From Balneolaceae bacterium (GTDB taxonomy: Bacteria; Bacteroidota; Rhodothermia; Balneolales; Balneolaceae): a DNA stretch of 40,228 nt. The stretch covers positions 1-40,228 of the forward strand of contig SLJB01000073.1 of assembly GCA_007135335.1 (NCBI GenBank), in the 5' to 3' direction. Below, piece after piece: positions 26,073 to 32,648 of the stretch. A program made the position numbers and the translations under genes. The notes beneath the pieces were generated by a model. It did not search any database. It saw only the letters and a list, made by a program, of their open reading frames with translations, and was not told the origin of the DNA. The first letter of the stretch is position 1, and every line of letters starts with the position of its first letter.

Positions 26073-27650
26073 ATGAGATTACATATTAAAAACATTTTAT
26101 TAAGCAAGTTAAGCATAGTGTTGATTGTCGCTTTATTTGTTGGGTGTGATCAAGGTCTTGAATTTGCACCCACAGGTTCAGTAACAGAGGAGATATACTG
26201 GCAGCGTGCCAGTGATGCAGTAACAGCTGTAAATGCTGCTTACGCCAGCTTAGATGATCTTACTATGGTACTTCAGCTGGATGGAGTTACGGATATATCT
26301 TACAGGGCCGGTTCAGGTCCGGGGACTCTTCATGATGTAACTGCCGGAAATATTGTGGCTTCTAATGCTGCAATAACAGCTATCTGGAACAGATATTATG
26401 TAGGCCTGCGAAGAGCCAACGATGTTATTGCTAACATCGGTAAGGTGGAATTCGGTGATCAGGAACTACTAAATCGTGTAGAGGCTGAAGCAAGGTTCTT
26501 GAGGGCATACTACTATACCCAGTTAACCACACTGTGGGGTGATGTGCCATTTCCATTAGAACCAACAACTATAGCCGATAATATTCCAAGATCCCCTAAA
26601 GATGAAATCGTTACATTCATAATCAGTGAACTTAACGATATTATTAATTCAAATGCATTACCCTTAAGCTATAGCGGGAGTAACGTAGGGCGTGCAACTC
26701 ATGGAGCTGCTCTTGCACTTAAAGCCAGGGTTGCTTTAAGAAATAGCATGTGGACTGTTGCGAAGGATGCTGCACAAGCTGTAATGAATCTTGGTGTGTA
26801 TGAATTATATCCTGACTACCAGGAGTTGTTTCAGCGAGACGGTCAAAATTCATCGGAAGTTATTTTTGATCGGCAGTATACAGAAGGCGGTAATACGTAT
26901 AATGCATTTGCTTATTCAGCCTCCTCACTGGGGGGGAACTCCATAGTTGAGCCCATTCACAAATTTTATCAGAAATTTGAGTTTAAAGGGCCACGAAACC
27001 CCGATAATCCCTATGAAAACATAGATCCTCGCTGGGATCATACTGTTTACTACACAGGGCAGCCAAGATTTGATGGAGATCCAAGGGGCTATGATTCAAC
27101 ACCCACAAGCAATACTGCCGACAGGGTTAACTCAACGGAAGCATCCACCCAGCACGGCTATAATTTGAAAAAATGGGTAGATCATGCGGCTTACAGTGCA
27201 AATGCGAGTAACGGATCAACAAATATGATCTTGATTCGATATGCAGATGTATTACTAATGTATGCAGAGGCAAAAATCGAATTGGGTGAAATTGATCAAT
27301 CCGTTTATGATGCCATTAATCAGATCCGCCAGCGGCCTACTGTTGAGATGCCTCCCGTGGAAGGCCCGCACTCACAAAATGAATTACGAGAGATCCTTCG
27401 TAATGAACGTGTTGTAGAACTTGGGTTTGAAGGTTTACGTCTTTATGATATGAATCGATGGCGAATTGGTGAAGAGAAGCAAGGTGAAGTCTTCGGAGCA
27501 CACTTTCAAAGGCCAAATGGTGAGTGGTATTTACAAACCATTGGTTTTACCCGCCAGTTTAATCCTAACAGGGACTATTTGTGGCCAATACCGAGCCAGG
27601 AAATAAATAATAATGATGCTATTACACAAAATAATCCGGGCTATAATTAA
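26073..27650 (+). CDS. SusD/RagB-like outer-membrane glycan-binding lipoprotein (second pair)
   Basis: 525 residues. Lipoprotein signal with LFVGC, placing the mature protein on the outer membrane. SusD landmarks: ARFLRAYYYTQLTTLWGDVPF in the TPR region, MILIRYADVLLMYAEAKIELGE, the ILRNERVVELGFEGLRLYDMNRW segment and the NPGYN C-terminus that closes many SusD proteins. It should bind the glycan and hand it to the SusC barrel 14 bp upstream. A hairpin with a short T run lies 53 bp after the stop and probably reduces, without abolishing, transcription of the enzyme genes downstream. Ligand not readable. Confidence 0.96.
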   Translation: MRLHIKNILLSKLSIVLIVALFVGCDQGLEFAPTGSVTEEIYWQRASDAVTAVNAAYASLDDLTMVLQLDGVTDISYRAGSGPGTLHDVTAGNIVASNAAITAIWNRYYVGLRRANDVIANIGKVEFGDQELLNRVEAEARFLRAYYYTQLTTLWGDVPFPLEPTTIADNIPRSPKDEIVTFIISELNDIINSNALPLSYSGSNVGRATHGAALALKARVALRNSMWTVAKDAAQAVMNLGVYELYPDYQELFQRDGQNSSEVIFDRQYTEGGNTYNAFAYSASSLGGNSIVEPIHKFYQKFEFKGPRNPDNPYENIDPRWDHTVYYTGQPRFDGDPRGYDSTPTSNTADRVNSTEASTQHGYNLKKWVDHAAYSANASNGSTNMILIRYADVLLMYAEAKIELGEIDQSVYDAINQIRQRPTVEMPPVEGPHSQNELREILRNERVVELGFEGLRLYDMNRWRIGEEKQGEVFGAHFQRPNGEWYLQTIGFTRQFNPNRDYLWPIPSQEINNNDAITQNNPGYN

Positions 27651-27702
27651 TGTGCCTGGACTTATTTGAGATAATATATTCAGGTTGATTATTATTTACA
27701 TT

Positions 27703-27742
27703 ACACCTGCAGGCCGCAATAATGCGGCTTACAGGTGTTTTA
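27703..27742 (+). terminator. Terminator-like hairpin after the second SusC/SusD pair
   Basis: ACACCTGCAGGCCGCA (27703-27718) pairs with TGCGGCTTACAGGTGT (27723-27738) apart from one wobble and one mismatch, around a 4-nt loop, followed by a short TTTTA run. It may act as a partial terminator giving more SusC/SusD than enzyme. Confidence 0.75.
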
Positions 27743-27767
27743 TAATTTAATTCTATAATAATTTATT

Positions 27768-29135
27768 ATGAAGAAAACAGAACAGAGTCGCCGTAAATTT
27801 CTATCAACAATGGCACTGGGTGCGGCAGGAAGTTTTGGAGCCGGAAGTTTGCTGGCCGGCTGCGCGGGTACAAATGCGGTGAGCCTGCCTTCGTCATATC
27901 AGGATTTAAGTATGCGTAAACAAGCACCGGATGGCCCTGTTTTAAGAGCGGGTGTTATTGGATGTGGGGGACGCGGAACCGGTGCAGCGATAAATTTTGT
28001 GGATGCCGGCCCAAATCTTGAGATTGTGGCATTAGGTGATATATTCCCCGACCAGTTACAGAAGAGCCGGGATGCAATTAAACTGGCAAGAGGGATTGAG
28101 GTTGCCGACGAGAATTGTTTTACAGGTTTTGATAATTATCAAAAAGTTATTGATGCCGGTGTTGATGTTGTAATTGTAGCTACTCCCCCTTTCTTTCGCC
28201 CTCAGCATGTAAAAGCTGCTATTGATGCGGGTAAGCATGTATTCCAGGAAAAACCTATAGCTGTAGATCCTTACGGTGCCCGAATTATGGATGAAGTGAC
28301 TGCAAAGGCGAAGGAGAATAACCTTTGCATAGTCAGTGGCACAATTCGCCGGTATCAAAAAGATTACATTGAAACCCACCGACAGGTAGCAAATGGAGAA
28401 ATTGGTGAGGTGATTGGTGCACATATTATCCGAAACGGTGGGGCTCTCTGGTGGATTGAGCGTAAACCCGAATGGTCTGATATGGAATATATGATTCGCA
28501 ACTGGGGCAACTTTTCTTGGCTGTCCGGTGATCATATAGTGGAAATGTTTATCCATGAAGTGGATGTAATGAGTTGGTACGTTGGGTCTAACCCATTAAA
28601 AGCCATAGGATATGGAGGTCGCCAGCAACGAATTTCGGGTGATCAGTTTGATCAGTTTAGCATTGTCTATGATTATGGAAATGGCAAAAAAGTACATTGC
28701 GCTACCCGCCAGATTAATGGTTGTGCTAATGGCAGATCACAAATTATAACCGGAACGAAAGGTTATGCTGATGCGAGCGGTTCATTGTACAATTATAATG
28801 ATGAACTTATCTGGGAATATCCACACCCCGGTGATGATGACCCCGATAACAAATGGTTTGTAAATAATCCACTGATTCAGGAACATGTAGAACTTATTAC
28901 TGCAATAAGAACCGGGAATTATATCAATGATTCACCCGAACAAATAAAATCTACGCGCATATCTATTATGGGAAGAATGGCCGCCTACACAGGGCGCGAA
29001 ATCAGCTGGGATGAGGTATTAAATTCAGATTTACGCCTTGGACCGGAGAAGCTGGAATTTGGACCTGTAAAGGAGATGTCTGAAGTACCACCTGTAGTCG
29101 GTAGAGCTCCGGCACCAACAGATCGTTACTCCTGA
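27768..29135 (+). CDS. Tat-exported Gfo/Idh/MocA-family lipoprotein, candidate glycoside 3-dehydrogenase
   Basis: 455 residues. Tat signal SRRKFLSTMALGAAG with a lipobox (LLAGC, Cys32). NAD loop GVIGCGGRGTG, EKP motif in VFQEKPIAV, and the signature WGNFSWLSGDHIVEMFIHEVDVMSW, where GDHIVE and the HEVDV His/Asp are typical of the Gfo/Idh subfamily found with DUF1080 genes. In Bacteroides thetaiotaomicron, as I recall, a comparable cluster (BT2157-BT2160) converts glucosides to 3-keto forms and cleaves them, so a glycoside C3 dehydrogenase is the best guess. It lies next to an exported DUF1080 protein, with a terminator-like hairpin between. It differs from the GH109-like trio in length and motifs. 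Confidence 0.9.
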   Translation: MKKTEQSRRKFLSTMALGAAGSFGAGSLLAGCAGTNAVSLPSSYQDLSMRKQAPDGPVLRAGVIGCGGRGTGAAINFVDAGPNLEIVALGDIFPDQLQKSRDAIKLARGIEVADENCFTGFDNYQKVIDAGVDVVIVATPPFFRPQHVKAAIDAGKHVFQEKPIAVDPYGARIMDEVTAKAKENNLCIVSGTIRRYQKDYIETHRQVANGEIGEVIGAHIIRNGGALWWIERKPEWSDMEYMIRNWGNFSWLSGDHIVEMFIHEVDVMSWYVGSNPLKAIGYGGRQQRISGDQFDQFSIVYDYGNGKKVHCATRQINGCANGRSQIITGTKGYADASGSLYNYNDELIWEYPHPGDDDPDNKWFVNNPLIQEHVELITAIRTGNYINDSPEQIKSTRISIMGRMAAYTGREISWDEVLNSDLRLGPEKLEFGPVKEMSEVPPVVGRAPAPTDRYS

Positions 29136-29163
29136 AATCAGCCAAGTACAAAGAAAATAGAAC

Positions 29164-29213
29164 AAGAATGGTAGTTTTGGGTTCGATTTACAAAGAACCC
29201 AAACATTCTTTTC
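29164..29213 (+). terminator. Terminator-like bipartite hairpin
   Basis: The inner stem TTTGGGTTC/GAACCCAAA (29176-29184 / 29195-29203) is extended by an outer stem AAGAATG/CATTCTT (29164-29170 / 29204-29210) across a 5-nt bulge, then TT-C-T. It lies 28 bp after the Gfo/Idh stop and 72 bp before the DUF1080 start. The weak T tail suggests attenuation or RNA processing. Confidence 0.65.
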
Positions 29214-29284
29214 TATAAGTACGCCACGCCAGAGTACTGCCTGCACACTATAAACCGGTAATCTAAATTATTGAATCATATATT

Positions 29285-30037
29285 ATGAACAGAAGAGAAT
29301 TTGCAAAGAATGCACTAATGGCCTCCACAATGTTGGGTACGGCATCCGGTATTAACAAACTTGCACAAAACAGCCTTTCATTATCGGATGGAGATATACC
29401 CGCTTTTAAAAAACTGTTCAACGGGAGAGATCTTACAAATTTTGTGGATGTGAATACTTCCGATGATACCTGGAAGGTTGAAGATGGCATTTTAAAATGT
29501 ACAGGCTGGCCAATTGGTGTAATGCGCACAGAAAAACAGTATGAAAATTTTATCCTTGATGTAGAGTGGAGATTTTTGGAGGAAGGCGGGAATTCGGGGA
29601 TGTTTGTCTGGGCTGATGGTGAGCCATTTGAAGACAGACCATTTCCTACGGGTATGGAAGTACAAATGCTCGATCCTGAATGGGCTGTGATTAATGAACG
29701 GCCTGTAGAATACGTTCACGGACACTTGTTTCCCGTAATGGGTCTGGAGGGAACCATTCCGGATAACCCTTCTGAAATCAGAGGACGAAGTAAAGCTCTT
29801 GAAAACAGAATGAATAATACCTTTCAGTGGAACAGGTACATTCTTGTTGCTGTAGATGGTACGCTGAAACTATCGGTAAATGGGAAATTTGTAAACGGAA
29901 TACGTTCACCAAAACGGAAAAAAGGGTATATATGTCCCGAAGCAGAAGGTGCTGAAATTCATTTCAGAAAAATTGATATTATGGAACTGCCCGGTAGTGT
30001 TATAACCGAAGATCAGATAGCACCGAAAGTGGGCTGA
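29285..30037 (+). CDS. Exported DUF1080 (3-keto-disaccharide hydrolase family) protein
   Basis: 250 residues, single-domain size. An N-terminal Tat-like leader (NRREFAKNALMASTM) without a lipobox Cys suggests a soluble periplasmic protein. The DUF1080/PF06439 jelly-roll is clear from LFNGRDLTNF (about 41-50), TWKVEDGILKC, EWRFLEEGGNSGMFVW and MEVQMLD. Family members act on 3-keto-glycosides, cleaving the glycosidic bond after a dehydrogenase has introduced the ketone. The upstream Gfo/Idh is the natural partner and the PIG-L gene follows at 43 bp. I would expect hydrolysis or 1,2-elimination of a 3-keto-glycoside; which of the two, and on which sugar, cannot be read from the sequence. Confidence 0.92.
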   Translation: MNRREFAKNALMASTMLGTASGINKLAQNSLSLSDGDIPAFKKLFNGRDLTNFVDVNTSDDTWKVEDGILKCTGWPIGVMRTEKQYENFILDVEWRFLEEGGNSGMFVWADGEPFEDRPFPTGMEVQMLDPEWAVINERPVEYVHGHLFPVMGLEGTIPDNPSEIRGRSKALENRMNNTFQWNRYILVAVDGTLKLSVNGKFVNGIRSPKRKKGYICPEAEGAEIHFRKIDIMELPGSVITEDQIAPKVG

Positions 30038-30080
30038 TACTTTTTATTACTGTTTAGAGTAACCTTCAAATCAATAAAAA

Positions 30081-30986
30081 ATGATAAAGAATATAATCAC
30101 CCTTTTAGTATTAATATCCACAGTATTCTTATTGGCAAATAACAATGCTTTTGCCCAAACTGAGAATGAAGACAAGCTCAGAATCATTGCATTCGGTGCT
30201 CATCCGGACGATTGTGAAATCCGTGCGGGTGGCGTCGCTGCCCTTTGGGCTGAGCAGGGGCATGCTTTCAGGTGCGTTTCTTTAACAAATGGAGATATCG
30301 GCCATTTTGGAATGTCGGGTGGTGAACTTGCACTTCGGCGAGTGAAGGAGGTAGAAGCGGCAGCCGAAATCCTGGGAATTTCAACAAGAGTGTTTGACAT
30401 CCATGATGGTGAATTGATGCCTACCCTTGAAAACAGAAGAGAAGTAGCCAGGGAAATCCGGAACTGGCAGGCCGATATTGTCATGGTTCATCGCCGTTAT
30501 GACTATCATGCAGATCATCGCTATAGTGGTATTTTGGTTGATGATGCCATTATACTGGTTGAGGCTAAGTTTTTTGCCGTTGATACTCCCCCTCTTCCCC
30601 GTAATCCGGTTTATCTCTATTACGATGACCGTTTCGAAAGACCTCTGCCATTTGTACCGGATATTGTTATTGGGATTGATAACGTAGTAGATAAAAAAAG
30701 AGCTGCACTTGAACAGATGCCTTCACAATTTTCAGATAAAGATTCATGGACTTATGGGCGTGCTGAAAACGTGCCGGAAGATGAGGAAACACGTATGCGA
30801 TTGCGTATAGATAACCTGATGAACAGGAATGTAAATATCGCAAATATGTACCGTGAAAACCTGATTGAGTTATATGGTGAAGAAATCGGGAATAGTATTA
30901 CATATGCAGAGGCATTTCAACTATCAGAGTTTGGCAGGCAGGTATCTTTTGAAGAACTTAAGAGACTCTTTCCTATTATCGATTGA
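30081..30986 (+). CDS. Exported PIG-L family deacetylase
   Basis: 301 residues. A Sec signal peptide (hydrophobic stretch ending at NNAFAQ) exports it to the periplasm. Zinc motifs are AHPDDCE (about 39-45) and DYHADHR, with SLTNGDIGH as in the - strand homologue at 16735. PIG-L enzymes remove N-acyl groups from amino sugars. The two copies share the same core but sit in different compartments, suggesting deacetylation of substrate both before and after inner-membrane passage, or of two different compounds. Located 43 bp after DUF1080, so in the same operon. Deacetylation of an N-acetyl-hexosamine glycoside is the most likely role, not demonstrated. Confidence 0.92.
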   Translation: MIKNIITLLVLISTVFLLANNNAFAQTENEDKLRIIAFGAHPDDCEIRAGGVAALWAEQGHAFRCVSLTNGDIGHFGMSGGELALRRVKEVEAAAEILGISTRVFDIHDGELMPTLENRREVAREIRNWQADIVMVHRRYDYHADHRYSGILVDDAIILVEAKFFAVDTPPLPRNPVYLYYDDRFERPLPFVPDIVIGIDNVVDKKRAALEQMPSQFSDKDSWTYGRAENVPEDEETRMRLRIDNLMNRNVNIANMYRENLIELYGEEIGNSITYAEAFQLSEFGRQVSFEELKRLFPIID

Positions 30987-31346
30987 TATAATAAATGTAA
31001 TTGAGGTAAACTTTTCCCGAACCATCTAATTTAAATCTGGAATTATTCCAATTGAAAAAAGGATTAATGGGATCTGAACCACAAATAGTTACGGCTATTT
31101 GATTGAAAGGCAAATAGCGTGTGTGGTCAGCGCCCACTGTTCTGCAGGCCCCATTTTTAGAATATATTATTCATAGCAAATTGTAATGTTTTCATTAAAA
31201 GCCGGGATGAGGTGTACCGGAAGTACAGATACTTTCGTGTGCTTTCATTGTCACTTCTCAATAGGGATTTTTTAGCAGTAATTCTGAATAGCTTCAATCC
31301 AAATAAGTCGCATGTGTCTTGCGTGTAAATCATAACGTATAATAAT
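30987..31346. other. 360-bp non-coding gap with a structured segment, between PIG-L and Gfo/Idh
   Basis: No supported gene; the - strand ORF overlapping it starts inside the next gene and has no recognisable features. At 31075-31130 a foldable segment is seen: CTATTTG (31095-31101) can pair either with the preceding CAAATAG (31082-31088) or the following CAAATAG (31111-31117), and ACCACA (31078-31083) can pair with TGTGGT (31122-31127). The rest probably holds a promoter for the Gfo/Idh, HEAT-DUF1080 and phosphatase-fold genes. Confidence 0.4.
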
Positions 31347-32600
31347 ATGGAACGCAGAAAATTTTTAAAAAAATCACTCCTCTCATTAGGTGCTTTTACC
31401 ATTGTTCCACGGCATGTTCTGGGTGGAAATGGTTTTACAGCCCCGAGTGATCAGCTAACAAAAGCAGTTATTGGTGTGGGAGGAATGGGAAGGGGGCATT
31501 TGAATTATTCCGGTTCCAGGTTAGTTGCGGTTTGTGATGTGGATTCGAACCATCTAAACAGAGCGCTTTCTCTTGCAGGAAACGGTGTGCGTGGTTATCA
31601 CGACTATCGCGAAGTTCTCGAACAGGATGATGTGGATATCGTGCATATTGTTACACCACCGCACTGGCATGGTAAAATGGCTGTTGATGCAGCAAATGCC
31701 GGTAAAGATATTTGGTGTGAAAAACCAATGACGCGGACGATTGGAGAGGGGCGGCAGGTGGTAAATGCTGTAAAAAATAATGGGACAATTTTTCGTTTAA
31801 ATACCTGGTTTCGGTTTCGCGGTAACTTCTACGGAATGGGGACTACGGTAAACCCAATTAAAAAACTGGTAGAAAACGATGTATTCGGCTGGCCTTTAAA
31901 AGTAACTCTCAGTGAAACCACAGGATTTAACTGGAAATTTGACTGGCACGGAAGAACAGACCTGACTCCCCAATGGATTCCGGAATCTCTTGATTATAAT
32001 TTGTGGCTGGGACCGGCACCCTATAAACCCTATCATGAACACAGAGTTCATAGTAATTTTCGGGGATATTGGGATTATGACGGGGGTGGCCTTGGTGATA
32101 TGGGGCAGCATTACATTGACCCGGTTCAGTATATCCTGGATAAAGATCATACAAATCCTATCTATGTGGATGTTGACGCACCACAACAACATCCGGATGC
32201 TGCATCTACATGGAGAAGAATAGAATATACCTACAGTGATGGATGTAAGATTGTACTGGATGGTGAGAACCGTGATAAAGATGCGGCATTTATAGAAGGC
32301 CCCAAAGGAAAACTATATCGAAATTTCCGGTCTGATATTCCCGATATCAGGAAGATTGCGGATTCATTACCTGAACCCAAAACTCAACTCACTGATTTCA
32401 GCAAAGCTGTAAAAGAAAGGAGATCATTTGCTCTGAATGAAATTAACGGCCATAAATCTTGCAATATCGTAAATCTTGGAATCATAGCCGTACGGCTTGG
32501 TCGGCCTCTTGAATTTGACCCTGAAACAGAACTTTTTGTGAATGATGAAGAAGCAAACAGGCTGATCAATCAACCCATGCGTTCCCCCTGGCAGATGTAA
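31347..32600 (+). CDS. Tat-exported Gfo/Idh/MocA-family oxidoreductase
   Basis: 417 residues. The N-terminus MERRKFLKKSLLSLGAF is a minimal Tat signal running into IVPRHVLGG, the usual ending of this exported Gfo/Idh subfamily; no lipobox Cys, so soluble periplasmic. NAD loop VIGVGGMGRGH, EKP motif in WCEKPMTR, and GGGLGDMGQHYIDPVQYILD with the His/Asp pair. The long central insertion with many aromatic residues (WFRFRGNFYGMG) is characteristic. Members usually sit beside DUF1080 genes, as here, with the HEAT-DUF1080 protein 48 bp downstream. It probably oxidises or reduces a glycoside ring hydroxyl as part of a 3-keto route. A 360-bp gap upstream suggests its own promoter. Confidence 0.91.
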   Translation: MERRKFLKKSLLSLGAFTIVPRHVLGGNGFTAPSDQLTKAVIGVGGMGRGHLNYSGSRLVAVCDVDSNHLNRALSLAGNGVRGYHDYREVLEQDDVDIVHIVTPPHWHGKMAVDAANAGKDIWCEKPMTRTIGEGRQVVNAVKNNGTIFRLNTWFRFRGNFYGMGTTVNPIKKLVENDVFGWPLKVTLSETTGFNWKFDWHGRTDLTPQWIPESLDYNLWLGPAPYKPYHEHRVHSNFRGYWDYDGGGLGDMGQHYIDPVQYILDKDHTNPIYVDVDAPQQHPDAASTWRRIEYTYSDGCKIVLDGENRDKDAAFIEGPKGKLYRNFRSDIPDIRKIADSLPEPKTQLTDFSKAVKERRSFALNEINGHKSCNIVNLGIIAVRLGRPLEFDPETELFVNDEEANRLINQPMRSPWQM

Positions 32601-32648
32601 TAATCTGTGGTTACGGCATTATGAATTCACTTTAAATGAACTATTGAT

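Noticed and set aside
28056-28556. 166-residue - strand ORF
   Set aside because: Antisense to the exported Gfo/Idh gene; composition and lack of motifs indicate a shadow.
31157-31402. 81-residue - strand ORF in the gap before the second exported Gfo/Idh
   Set aside because: It begins inside the downstream coding sequence, has no recognisable feature and the gap is better explained as regulatory.
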